A stretch of DNA of 64,000 nucleotides from Hawksworthiomyces lignivorus (lineage: Eukaryota > Ascomycota > Sordariomycetes > Ophiostomatales > Ophiostomataceae): the NCBI GenBank assembly GCA_002917075.1, contig NTMA01000042.1:1-64000 (forward strand), read 5' to 3'. This document shows positions 31,381-42,347 of the stretch, in pieces. The notes beneath the pieces were generated by a model, which searched no databases, had not been told where the DNA came from, and saw only the letters and a program-made list of their open reading frames with translations. How positions within the stretch are numbered: position 1 is the first letter of the stretch; each line of letters starts with the position of its first letter. The position numbers and the translations under genes were made by a program.

Positions 31381-33085
31381 TAATTCAACAATTATAACAA
31401 TTCTACTCAGAGAAACGTAGCTGTCAAGTCAGTTTGAGTAGAGCCATTGATTAGTAGAGGCCAAAAGAGATATCCTAGAGGGAGGCAGGGCGAGGAGCCC
31501 TCTCTATATAGTGCTATATACAATGTATCACCACGGTATTCAAGTGATAGGCATACGGTATCAACCTATAGGCATGGTATTATATAAGCACTGCTCAACA
31601 GTAGCTTACTTGAACGAAAAACTATCCATTTCCGTAATTGTTACAATATTTCGCGAAGCTCCGTTTTCGACTGTTTTATTAATAGCCCTCTTGGACAAAT
31701 CTTGTATAAGCTTGTCTTTTATCTTCGCCTTAGTACTTTTAACCGAGTCGACGATGCCGCCCACATGAGCGGTTGCTGCGCCGATAACGTTGGCCATCCT
31801 CGACTAGTTGGGTTTTACCATTCTGCTAGCGCCCTTGAGGCTGCCAGGTGCAATAACAGCACCGCCCCCGGCTAAAACTACGGAAATGTTCTTTGGCGAC
31901 GTCTTTCTTATATTTGCGATGCTTTCTAACATAACCTTGACCTTAGTCTAAAACGTAAGCAAGGCTGGCGCGAGATTTTTGCTCTCTAACTTCGACCGAT
32001 CTCCAATATCTACTGTCTCGATTGCGAGAACGATGTAGTCTATAATTGTGGAATGTCGCCATCGAAAATGAACGTCTTTTACGAAATCTAATACGCGACA
32101 CTCTCGCCTTGTCGCACGACACGATGAAGCCACTGCCGTGACCGATACTACGCACGTCGAAATAAGAAAAATTAATATAGATGCCCGCGATTTCGCTGTA
32201 TCCAGCAGCCTGGCGCAGGAACTATTTTGTAAAGAAAATCTACGTCGGTTATAGTACCGTCGATATCGACTACTATTATAATTTTCTTAGCCTATTTTTA
32301 TATTAAAAAGGCCGCGCTTCGCATATACTATTAGTGGAACCGTTGGAGAAAGTGTAGGTAAACAACCGCGCGGCAGCGGCGGTGAGGAAAATATTGCTAT
32401 CGTTTTAGGCAATAAAGACAGAGCATCGTAAATACAGGCGCGCAAAGGCCAAGATGGAGGTGTTGAGTACCGCGACGTTCTCCCACTCGAGAAAGCCAAT
32501 ATTAACTACGTCCTTGGAGTAGACGACGTTGGCCTCAGGGTGTATATCGCACGCGATCGCAGCCACGCGCTCCTCTTACCGGAAAACAATGTTGATGGAG
32601 TCAAAGACACTGACAATAATGATGTTCTTAATATCCTAGGCTCGAATCACCGCGCACTGGCGCCGTACAGCGTCCTCGTCCATTTCGGCGATCAACGTTC
32701 CGCCAATCTATAGGTCGCCATCGACGATGCCGCGGTGTCTACAGATGATGTTACGTAGCCGTGGCGGTAAGTCAATGTGGACGGGGGTGTTTTGCGAGAA
32801 GGACCCGGTCAAGTGCATCACTTCCACCTTGGTCAGGTGCGATTGCTTTATTTCTACTACAGTGTTGATGAAATGGATCGTGCCGATGGTGATGTTGGCG
32901 ACGTTCTGAGGGTCGATGCCGGACTCCTCAAACATCTCCCGGATGACCTTGTTGATGCCGTCGCTCAGGTTCTTGGTCGTGCTCGCTTTCTCCCACACCC
33001 GAATGCCTCGGTCGGCCTCCAACGATTGGGCCATGTCCAGGATAACACCATTCGTATTGGTCCTATACCCCTATCCCTGTCAAAA
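31381..33085 (-). pseudogene. Hydantoinase/oxoprolinase (HyuA-like), decayed
   Basis: Minus-strand reading gives family landmarks in order: TNTNGVILDMA near 33060, GINKVIREMFEESGIDP, IGTIHFINTVVE, LPPRLRNII, VDGDL-stop-IGG, WENVAVLNTSIL, an NDS box (family QNDG), FSNGSTNS (family FSSGPTNS), and near the end ANVIGAATAHVGGIVDSV and VENGASRNIVTITEMDSF. Family members hydrolyse ATP-dependent cyclic amides such as hydantoins. Many stops are TAG/TAA at expected Gln codons, and typical changes are Gly to Asp and Ser to Asn, that is C-to-T or G-to-A transitions. The ATP-site start is damaged by a small deletion. Solo LTR copy 3 splits the 3' end. It is non-functional and next to an intact NCS1 permease, probably its former partner. 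Confidence 0.87.
31422..31600 (+). mobile_element. Solo LTR, family 1 (copy 3)
   Basis: 179 bp, TGTCAAG to CTCAACA, with the perfect duplication GTAGC (31417-31421 and 31601-31605). It is inserted in the 3' end of the hydantoinase pseudogene: minus-strand coding similarity ends exactly at its right border and seems to resume on the left. Confidence 0.94.
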
Positions 33086-33928
33086 ATTCGCAAAAGCAGC
33101 GCGCCGGGTGTACTATACCATAGATAGCCTCTCTCTACATCTTATCCTCCGACATCAATGCTAATACAGAGCGTGGGTGGCGACGTTATCTAGTCTCGCT
33201 ATTGGCTGGCGCTGCTCTATGTTATGGAAGCTTTTCGTCTGCGACGGCGATGTAGAGCGCGTGTTCTATCACGGGTGCAACATCCTGTAAACGCTAAATA
33301 AGGCAATCATTTTCGAGGGCCAACTACAGGGTAGTCATTCTGCATCCAGCGTGCCGACGACGGACGTCAGACCGTGTTCTGGAAAGAGGTATGGGCATGT
33401 TGCAGTGCTATAAGGCGCTACTGTAGGAACCAGCCGGAAAATTGAGGGGCTTTGCGTATCTCAAGCCTTATCAGAGCGATCGGCCAAGTAGAACCGGGGC
33501 CGACAGTAGGGGAACTAGATGTTAAGCGTCGGCGGGGGTGGGAAGCCCAAAAGCTTAAAGCCAGGTCGCTCACGTTCATAGAAAGTCAATTAGATTCCTC
33601 ATTGGGCCTGTCACCTCGTTCCACTGCGCTCCCATTTAGCCACCCTCACTGATAGGGCAGTCCAGAGGAGAGGGGGGTGGGAACCAATGCTGACGCAACT
33701 GCCTAATGGGGTAGAGTCCGCAGTTGAGGTGCGACCTTGGCTGCAGAAGTGCCGGAATTTGACAGTGAGATAGGATATCTGTGGTTTCGGGTGCATGTCA
33801 CCCTAGATATCACCAAGTTGACCGATCAGCATGGAAATAAAACCCCATCGGTCTGGCCTCTCGTCGGCCGTGTGCGCAAGGTCGGATTTTCTTCGTGTCG
33901 TGATTCCTTCGCAGCTAGACAGGAAAAC
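33086..33928. promoter_or_regulatory. Spacer upstream of NCS1 permease
   Basis: About 840 bp between divergent genes, the left one dead. A frame from 33737 runs into the permease start without recognisable content. Nothing else seen. Confidence 0.4.
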
Positions 33929-35938
33929 ATGGCGACGAATGCTCTGCGCAAGGCCCGTGAAGCGGCCGTCCTCAAGGTGGATGAGACCCGCCATGAAGAG
34001 ACAACGGCCTGGTGCAACCGCGACTTGGTCCCAATGCCGCCGTCGCGGCGTACGTGGGGATGGTTCAACTTTTTCGGAAATGCGTCGCTGTAAGATGACA
34101 TCGTCGTCCGTTATCGGTCATGAATGCGGTCGCTGACACAGCTTGTCTGTCGGCCACCAGTGGCGCTCTCAATGTCTCCACGTGGCAGACACCCAACACC
34201 TTTCTAGTGCAGGGTCTGTCAGTGGGCCAAGCCATGATGATCATTGTGATATCCCGCTTCTGGGTCTCGTTTTTCTCCTGTGTCGTCGCCTGGTGTGGCC
34301 TGACATGGCACGTTGGCTTCACCGTCCAGAATAGATACACGTGGGGCCTACGAGGATCGTACATTCCGCTTCTGCAGCGCGTGTTGATGAACTTCATCTG
34401 GACTGCTCTCCAGTGTAAGCAAATCTAGCCTTCTTTTCCCTTGCACCGCTAACATGGTTCATGTCTGCAGGCTGGAATGGCGGCAAGCTAGTCACGTAAG
34501 TCAAACTCCCTGTGTGCACACATCCGATCAGCCTTGGATCATGCTGCTGATACTAGATCGCCCAGTGTCTGTCTCACGGCACTTTGGCCGTCCATTGGAC
34601 GCTTGCGAAACACGTTGCCTTCCAACGTGCCGACAACAACCCAAGAGATGGTCGGTTTCATAGTATTCTGGGCCATTTCTGTCCCCTTCATCTTTATTCG
34701 ACCGGAGAGATTCAAAAAGCCTTTCTTCTTGTCAAGTCTCGGTTGCGGCATTGCCATGATCTCAATGATGATTTGGTCACTGTCCGTTGCGAAAGGCGTG
34801 GGTCCAGTCTTCTATACAGGCGAGAGCGTCTCCGGAACATCGCGGTGGAGTGTCTCCTGGATCATCATGGCAGGCCTCAACCAGGCAATCGGACAAAAGG
34901 TCGCCGGAATGACCAACGAGAGTGATTTCTCCCGTTATTCAAATGGCCACTTTGGTTTCGTCGTCGGTACAATCTCCTGTCAGTGGATCATCGGCATCCT
35001 CGTCTCCCTTGGAGGCTTGGTCACCACGGCGGCCTGCCAGGTCATCTATGGAAATATCTGGTGGAACCCTCCAGACCTGATGATGGTTATTATGGACAGT
35101 AAGTGTAACACAGTAGCTCTGCCTCGGTGCTACGCATGCTGACGACTGCATAGATGGCAATGGCTCCTCCGGAGCCAGGGCTGCTTGCTTCTTCCTGGGA
35201 CTGGCCTTCACATTCGCGATTCTTTTCCAGAATGTATGCGGCAACGCTGTGGCCGGAGGGATCGACCTCGCTGGTGTCTTTCCAAGATACATCGACATCC
35301 GACGAGGCGCCCTCATCACTCTTGTCGCCACATGGGTCATCCAGCCGTGGCAGCTCATCAACAGGGCTGCCACCTTTGTCTCCGTCATCAGCTCGTTTTC
35401 CGTCTTCCTGTCTCCTCTTTTGGGCGTCATGATCTGTGACTACTTCTTCATCCGCCACCAAAAGATTAAACTCAACCACCTCTATTATCCCGGCGGATCC
35501 GACTACTGGTTCAACCACGGCTTCAACTGGCGCGTGTTTCCAGCATGGATTGCAGGGTGGGCACCCACCATCGGCGGCCTTATCACCACTGTAGGCAACT
35601 ATAATTCAGCTCCGGACGCCATCTTCCAGCTGTACTACACTGCATTCATCACCGGCCTCGGCATATCGTTTACGCTCTTCTATGTGATCAACTTCTTCTT
35701 CCCCGTTGCGGGCTGCGGAGAATTTGATCCTCACGATGACTGGGCTACCTTCACGACCAAGGAAGCAGCCAAGCTGGGAATTGTTCCACATGTGGAAGCC
35801 GAAGAGCTGGTTAATACCTCTATGGGCGCCTCTGGATACCGCCGCCCTGCCCCGCGTGCCTGGGAGGAAGGCAAGCCGACGGCAGATGCGTTGACCATAG
35901 AGGTAGCGCCTACTAGGCCGGCCCCTATTCTCAGGTGA
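33929..35938 (+). CDS. NCS1 nucleobase/allantoin/hydantoin-type permease
   Basis: Five exons fit the frame: 33929-34089, 34161-34414, 34471-34495, 34557-35098 and 35154-35938, giving 588 residues. NCS1 landmarks are WCNRDLVPMPPSRRTWGWFNFFG, LSVGQAM, WHVGFTVQNRYTWGLRGSYIPLLQR, GMTNESDFSRYS, IYGNIWWNPPDL, NVCGNAVAGGIDLAGVFPRYI, RRGALIT and MICDYFFIRHQKIKL. The protein is a 12-helix sodium- or proton-coupled importer of purines, uracil, allantoin, thiamine or hydantoins. It appears intact, including the 25-bp exon 3. It lies divergent from the dead hydantoinase, suggesting an original hydantoin or cyclic-amide utilisation pair. Start ATG 33929 was chosen over 33737 because conserved sequence begins soon after. 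Confidence 0.9.
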
Positions 35939-36949
35939 TAGTATCATAATCAAATAGACAGATCAAACCAAACTGGTCAGCACTCAGCTCGACGTTACTG
36001 GGAAATGCGGGCAGAATTTACTGACCGAAATGATCTCGACCAGCTGTACGTAGTTTATTCACAGGTACATGGCTGTATTGAGAGGTGAGTCCTGTTGAGA
36101 GAGAGTCAAGTTGTAATCCTTGTTCCATTTAAGTCTCAGAATTTTATAAATATATTTGTTTGGCGCCTCTATGTTGTGTGCTTTTTGTTCTATCGGATGA
36201 GCTCCATGTCTGCCGCAACTTCACTATGAGGAGTATATAATGAGACACACCCTATAAACTTTAGTGTGAGAGATTTCCGACATTAAGTGCCAGAAATAGT
36301 TGATCTTTTGCCACTTTCGTGCAGTGGTTAAAGGAATGCGCCGCTCTATCTCCAAAGTTGTTAAATTCATTGGCATCCCATGGCCCGGAGACAATGGCCC
36401 AGAAGAAAGTAGCGCACGGTTCTATTTCGAGACTGGGCACACTCTATGCAGCACAATAGACCGCAAAGCTTATGTCCTCTGTGAAAATTGCTTCTATGTA
36501 GTCTTCGAATGGTTAAAAGAAGGCTGGAACCACAACATGGCCAGATATTAGCTTTGCTTCCGTTGTATCCTTTATCAAGCTTTGTTCAAGGCCAACCCGG
36601 TACAATATGAACAAGGAGTTACCATCTTCATGCAGGCGGCGCTTTTCGGCGTCAATCAACTGATTCGTAGCGGTCTTGGATAGAAGTAATTAGCCCTCCA
36701 TTTTCTAATTTGGGGGACTTCAAACTTATACGGAGTATGAAAGGGAATGTGCTTTCTTTGCTCGCTAGTGTTCAGCCCATTGGCGAATTTCATATTTGGT
36801 ACCAAAGGGTTTCTTGTGAACTGGCTCGCCGGTCTATCAGCTGAACAGTTACAGGATTGCAATAATGGAGTTCAGGGGCTCGTGGTGCAAGATACCTGTG
36901 TTAATTCCAACATGTCAGGCCCAGAATCGGTAGGCACGATGCGGCCATG
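35939..36949. other. Intergenic, no gene recognised
   Basis: 1 kb. Frames at 36300-36551 and 36747-36953 show no family. The right end (after about 36780) may be an even more decayed upstream part of the GH78 fossil. Confidence 0.4.
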
Positions 36950-37585
36950 TTAATATCGTGGGATTTATTTAGCAGCTTTGGTGATGCGGAGATTTTGCGT
37001 TAGCAGTATCTGAGCATGAAGGAATATGTGGATTAGGGAATAAGGCGAGTTGCGAACGGTCTGTGGGATCAGAATATTTGGCAATATGGTGACTGGCTGG
37101 AGCCTGCGGCTCCGCCATCTGAACCAGGATTGAGCCAAACTGACGGCCTGCTCGTCGCTGATGCTTATCTGGTTCGAGTACTGGACAGTATCTCCAAAGT
37201 TAGTTCGCTCCTTGGGGAGAGGAAGATTCTGATCGTTACTCACAAGATGCCACAATAGTCAAGAAAACTTCACAGGCAGAATATATCGCTTCGTCCGGCC
37301 TTCTCGTGGGTGATACTCAAACTGCACCTGCACTTGCGATCACTTTCAACCTTTTTGATCAGAAGAAACACGTCATGAAGTCGGCGGGCCGCTTCAAACA
37401 TCTTGTTCACATGGGGAGATATCGAATAACCACTGGTTTCGTGGGCACCTCCTTGGTCACCCATACGCTCTCAGATACGGGCAATCATCATTTGGCTTAT
37501 CGCATGCTTCTAGAGAAGAGCTGTCTATCCTGGCTCTACCTAATTACAATGGGCGCGATTACCATTTTGGGGGTTGGGTAGCATG
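36950..37585 (+). pseudogene. GH78 alpha-L-rhamnosidase C-terminal fossil
   Basis: Across three frames the catalytic (alpha/alpha)6 domain is readable: QYLSMKEYVD, LWDQNIWQYGDWLEPAAPPSEPG, LLVADAYLVRV, AEYIASSGLLVGDTQTAPALAITFNLFD, YRITTGFVGTSLVTHTL, LAYRMLLEKSCLSWLY and TMGAITI (family TMGATTIWERW). In-frame TAG stops and frameshifts separate the pieces; the N-terminal two thirds are gone. GH78 enzymes remove rhamnose from pectin and flavonoids. A solo TRIM LTR lies 43 bp downstream. Confidence 0.85.
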
Positions 37586-37627
37586 CTCCTGGGCGGGCCC
37601 ATCAACCCAGGAGAGAAGACCAGCTTT

Positions 37628-37713
37628 TGTTGAGTGATGCCACTAGGCCACTGTACCAGTACAAAAAGGATCAATCCCCTTGAACACATGTAACAGCACC
37701 TTGTAACTTAACA
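37628..37713. mobile_element. Solo LTR of the TRIM-like family
   Basis: 86 bp, TGTTGAGTGATGCC to AACTTAACA, with about five substitutions against the LTRs of the element at 30281. Flanked by the perfect duplication GCTTT (37623-37627 and 37714-37718). The substitutions show it is an older insertion. Confidence 0.92.
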
Positions 37714-37849
37714 GCTTTAATCACTACGCTTTGGGCTCTATTGGTAACTGGCTCCATAAGAATTTCGGCGGGGTTAGTCCTATAACGCCTGGATGGCAAA
37801 CAATCAGGATGTGACCGTTTCGTGGTAGGACAACCACCAGCGCCAACGT

Positions 37850-38105
37850 CGCATAGAGAACTGAAAAAGGCCTCTGGCCGTAGGCCAGAGACCGACTCGG
37901 TCCCAAGGCTACTGCAGTGTCAGTACATAACTTGGCCTACTACGCAGCAAGAGAGGCAACTTCGTGCACTCCCATAAGCAGGAATGCCAAGAACTATTCA
38001 GATCAGGCTCTTCAAAACTGCTCTAGACAAATCGGTTGAGTTGTGGTAGTCTTGGCGGTTAAGTAGAGTCGTGGGATCAGCTCGTCTCACTCTCAACATA
38101 TTCGC
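37850..38105 (-). repeat. Dispersed repeat family 2, truncated inverted copy
   Basis: The reverse complement matches the first 250 bp of the repeats at 46232 and 51455. Shared landmarks are GGCCTCTGGCCGTAGGCCAG, the ACATAACTTGGCC stretch and GAGTCG...TGGTAGTCTTGG. Similarity ends abruptly at 37850. On the minus strand it begins TGTTGAGAGTGAGACG, so it may be an LTR. Confidence 0.7.
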
Positions 38106-38638
38106 TCCTTCGTAGCCTATATTCTTACATCAGTGTCCTTATTCTACCGGCGTTGTTCGTCTTTCTATGTGGTCTACTTTCAGGCCTCTGTGGTGGCTGA
38201 ATTGTAACATAAATCCTATACTGCGCAGGTGATCCTCATGCCCACGACTTAATATACTAGGTTCAGTTCTTTGAAATATTAAACCTGGTCAATTTATATA
38301 TGATTAAGGTAGTTTTGTAACAGTGAGGCTCACATAATGCAGTTTGAATATGACGAATAAGTAGACATTTACATCAGTATATGCTTCAATTTATGAATAA
38401 CGGGTGGAGTCTTTATTATATGCATGTGGCCTTACATGTCCCTTACCGGACAAATAGATGCGACGTGCAGAAAACAACGTTATGTAATGATGTCTCCCCT
38501 CCTCATCCGTTAAGTACCATCTTCCTCCCTCTACTTCTTCTCTTTCGCTCTTGTTCTTTCTATGTCGACTTGTTTGTGCAAACCACCCTTCCTTCGATTC
38601 GTCTGCTCCCTCGTATCCTCCAGACTATCGATGTAACC
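38106..38638. other. Intergenic
   Basis: 533 bp upstream of the M3 pseudogene. A pyrimidine-rich tract at 38490-38600 is like a former promoter. Nothing else recognised. Confidence 0.4.
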
Positions 38639-40933
38639 ATGGCACATAAAGCACCGCAGCCGCTCCCCGTCATCCTCCAAACGGAAGATGTGATGCCTAT
38701 GTGCGAGCGTCACATTGCTGAGCATCACAGTCTCGTGGAAAAGATCATCACCTCTGTCGCACCGTCGACAGTTACCTTTGAAAGCGTCATCTTCCCAATA
38801 GAGGAGTTAGAAAATGCTCAGAGTGGTGAAAAGGCAATCATTGGCCCTCTTAAATACTGTGCAGTTAGTCTTGACTGTCAAATGGCTGTTGAGGCCGCTC
38901 AGGAGATTTCTCGAGCCTACTACTCGTCAGCCATGCGGCGGGAAATGTATATTTTTTTTATAAGTTGTGCACGACCGGGAAGAGAGCCTTGACCCAGAGT
39001 CGTAGAAGTTGCTCGACCACAAACTTCGGGATTACACCGATAATGGCTTCGACAAGCTCGATGACGGCGAAATTAGGCGCCGCCAGGAGCGGAAGCAACC
39101 ATATTGAGACGTTACGCACTGTATATTGCCGCAACATACGGGAAGAGCGGGGAGGCGAGTGGTTTACACCGTAGGAAGTCAACGGTCTACTAGCGCGCGA
39201 CCTGGAGCCGGTGCGTGACGATGGCAAAGTCTTTTATAATTACACAAACAAGCAGTTCACGGTGATGAGCCGTGCCCACAAACCCGAGACGCGTCGCCGC
39301 ATGGCCGAGGGTGTAGGCCGCATCTGTGCCGAGAACGTGCCCATCTTCTGGGAAGTTGTGCGGCTACGCGATGAGAACGCGCGCCAGCTGGGCGCCACCA
39401 ACCACGCCGCTACCAAGCTACCGTATCGGCTGGCTGAGTCGCTGGAGTGGCTGGATCACTTTCTCAACGACGTGGCTAAGACGTTGATTCCCTCTGCACG
39501 TGCCGAGCACAACAATGTTGCGGCGGAGCGGCGACGCAGTTTGAAAGAGGAGACGGGCGAGGAAGTCCCTGAGGATGATAATACCATGCCACCCTGGGAC
39601 TACCTCTACTACACAGCACGAAGCGCGACGACAAAGTCCTTCCAATCGACCACGCAGCCATCGCCGAGTACTTTCCTCTCCGCCACACGTTCAGCGCTAC
39701 GCTCGCGCTCTTTACCGACTGTCTACAATTGCGCTTTGACGCACTCCCCCCCAATGAACTGGCGACCGTTGTGTGTCATCAGGACGTTGAGGGCTGGGCC
39801 GTTTGGGACGAACGGCAAATATAAAGGGAACTAGAGCGTCAACCTTCAGCTGGTAAGTTCAGACTGAGAGGAACCCCATCGAACGTTTAAAGCAGAAGCT
39901 GGTACTTACAGAGCTATCTTAGATCAGATGGCACCCGAGTGTAACCGGCGAACACACTCATGTGCAATTTTCATCTCTCGCCGACCAAGGGCTACCCATT
40001 GAGTTACATGAACGTTATCACCATGTTCCATGGTAAAACGCTCCTAGGTACAGGTGTAGATCATGGCGCCGGAATATTTGCCTCTGATAGACATAGTACT
40101 CGAACACAGTATGCATGATATCATATCCCGCACGCGCTACGCACGATTCCACGGATACAACGTCCCCCTCGAGTTGGGCGAAGGCATCGGTACGACGCCG
40201 GAACAGTGGCGCCGTTTGCCGGATGTGCTCCGACAGCTGAGTCAGCACTTCAGTCGTATTGATGCCTCCTTCCAAGAGGTTTGGCACAAGGAGAACCCTG
40301 GCGAAGAGCTACCGCCCAAACACATCCCAGCGACCCTCATAGCATAGCGCATCGCACGAAGACCCGGTAATATTCGATCCAGCACTCTGGGCCTCCTGTG
40401 CGTCTCTTGTGGTTTCTGGCTTTCTTCTTCTTCTTCTCCAGTATCCGTTCAAAAAGCCACTGACCTATCTTCAGAGTGATCGCCCTCTTTGACTTTATGG
40501 TGCACAGCCCACCCAATCGTGAAACCCTTGAACAACTCGACTATGCGGCCGCTTTCAACACCTACTCTCTGAGGCTCAAGTCGCGGGGTCTACCCGACAA
40601 TGCGTGGCCGCAAACTACACTGAATACTCTGTTTGCCGGCTATGATGCCGGATTCTATGCATACACATGGTAGGTAGCATCCACGGAGCTTGGCAGGCTG
40701 GCATCACGTACTGAGTTTATAATCACAGTGCCCAAGTCTTGGCCGTTGACTTTTTCGCGACTAATTTTGCTGCCGACCCCCTCTCACGTACGGCGTGGCA
40801 GAAGTTTCGCGAGGGTATCATGGAACCGGGTGGCAGCCGCGATGAGCGTATTATGGTGAAGGAGTTTCTGGGCGGCAGGCCCATGGACGCAACAGCATTG
40901 TATTCTCTGCTCGGATTGGAGGCCGTAGTTTGA
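38639..40933 (+). pseudogene. M3 metallopeptidase (thimet oligopeptidase-like), decayed
   Basis: Similarity to the M3 family (cytosolic or vacuolar oligopeptidases) runs the whole length in pieces: VEKIITSVAPSTVTFESVI (38730s), EWFTP-stop (39160s), NPETRK-like HKPETRRRMAEG and LRDENARQLGATNHA (39280-39420), IAEYFPL (39670s), VCNFHLSPTKG (39960s), SRTRYARFHG (40120s), a GGYDAG-like AGYDAG (40640s) and EGIMEPGGSRDE (40810s). Frameshifts near 39610 and stops at 39170 and 39822 break it. If a 64-bp intron (40033-40096) is removed, the zinc motif reads FHVLEHSMH in place of FHELGHAIH, so the catalytic Glu is Val. Intron-like gaps at 40348-40475 and 40670-40727 are normal. Confidence 0.85.
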
Positions 40934-41720
40934 AAGTAAGGTCCAGTTCTGCTTTTTTTTAATGATTTCTGGTTAGCTTTCTATTTTTATCCCCTTAACG
41001 ACTCTCTCTACATCAACATGTGACCCGTATTTGATCAGCAGCAGAACCAGTTTTTCTGAATCGAGCTCGACCGCCATGTGCAGGGCCAACTGGCGAAAGA
41101 GGACATACTATACGCCGACCTCAATATAGAGGACTACATTGAGGACAAACAGTATCACGATAGTATTAGGGGATATCTACGGACGGATGTTTTTGATTTA
41201 AAAATGGACCGAAGTCGCCGAAATCCCATCTTCGGAGCCGCAATAGAACGTTTACTGTCGTGTAAGATATGGACTACAATACATCATACAGCAGGGCTAT
41301 TCACACTGGGATTTAGGCAATAATAAATTAAAATTTAAAGAATAATTAATGTATACATAATATTGTGCTTTGATTTTCTTAGACCTCTAAGCTAGCGCCA
41401 TTTTCAAGAGGACCTCTTAAGTTAAAAATTTACACCAAAATTGACAAAATGGACTCCACTATTGGCTTAGAATGCCTAAAGAATGGTAGGTCAAAACAGT
41501 TCTACTATTGGCTTAGGACTCGGAAAGAACATGTATGCTAGGTGAGAATTGTGTATTGTATTCTAATACTATCTTGGTCTTTGTAGATCGTCTTGTGCTT
41601 TGATATGATTATTATTCGTAAGAGATTCAAATCCGTGTCTCTTTCATCAATTCGAGCTAGGCCGTTAAACTAGTTTCGTTCATCGTTGTTTTCATTATCT
41701 CTCTGTTAACCACTAGTAGT
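40934..41720. other. Intergenic, no gene recognised
   Basis: A frame at 41078-41323 (81 codons, acidic: ILYADLNIEDYIED) has no family I know. The remainder is AT-rich. Confidence 0.35.
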
Positions 41721-42340
41721 GTTTAATCGTAATACTGAGCCAATCCTGGCTTATCTACGTCTATACTAGATGGAACCCTCTGGGGCAAAACCTACCGCGC
41801 TAGCTAACTAACAGATTATTGTACACATGAGACTAATAAATATTAGTAGTTAACAGTAGGATGATTTAGAGAATTAAAGAATATTGGGTGATAGTCGTTT
41901 GAGGCTCCTGCATCCTCTATGCAGTCCCCTCCAGTCCGCTTGCTAGTCTGTATTTGGGTATGCGCCTGCTCCGTTTGAACCACCATAGTCCGGGGCTGGC
42001 CGTTGGAACCCCTGTATTCAGGCGGTTCACCACTAGTATATATACTGGCCTTTCATGGTCAGTGATCTCTTAATTATTCAGCGCGGTGGTTTTTGTCCCA
42101 GAAGGTGTCTAGTCAGTCTGAGTAGAGATCGATTAGAAGTGGCAGAAAGGATATCCTAGAGGGAGGCAGAGCGAGGAGCCCTCTCTATACAGTGCTATAT
42201 ACAGTGTATGGCCACGGTATTAGACTGATAGGCGTACCGCTTCAGCCTACAGGAATGTGTTATATAAGCACTGCTCAACAGAAGGTTCCATCTAGCATAG
42301 ACGTAGACAACCAATGGTTGGCTCAATAATACAGCCAAAC
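41721..42340. mobile_element. Inverted-repeat (foldback/MITE-like) element, split by LTR
   Basis: The left arm (41721-41811) matches the reverse complement of a right arm made of 42286-42340 plus 42071-42105. Shared stretches include CTACGTCTATACTAGATGGAACC and CCGCGCT. The right arm is interrupted by solo LTR copy 4. The interior of about 260 bp has no coding frame. No target duplication was identified, so exact ends are approximate. The right end lies next to the stop codon of the regulator at 42348. Confidence 0.75.
42106..42280 (+). mobile_element. Solo LTR, family 1 (copy 4)
   Basis: 175 bp, TGTCTAG to CTCAACA, with the perfect duplication GAAGG (42101-42105 and 42281-42285). It is the most divergent of the four direct copies. 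It lies within one arm of the inverted-repeat element, so it inserted later than that element. Confidence 0.93.
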
Positions 42341-42347
42341 TATGGTG

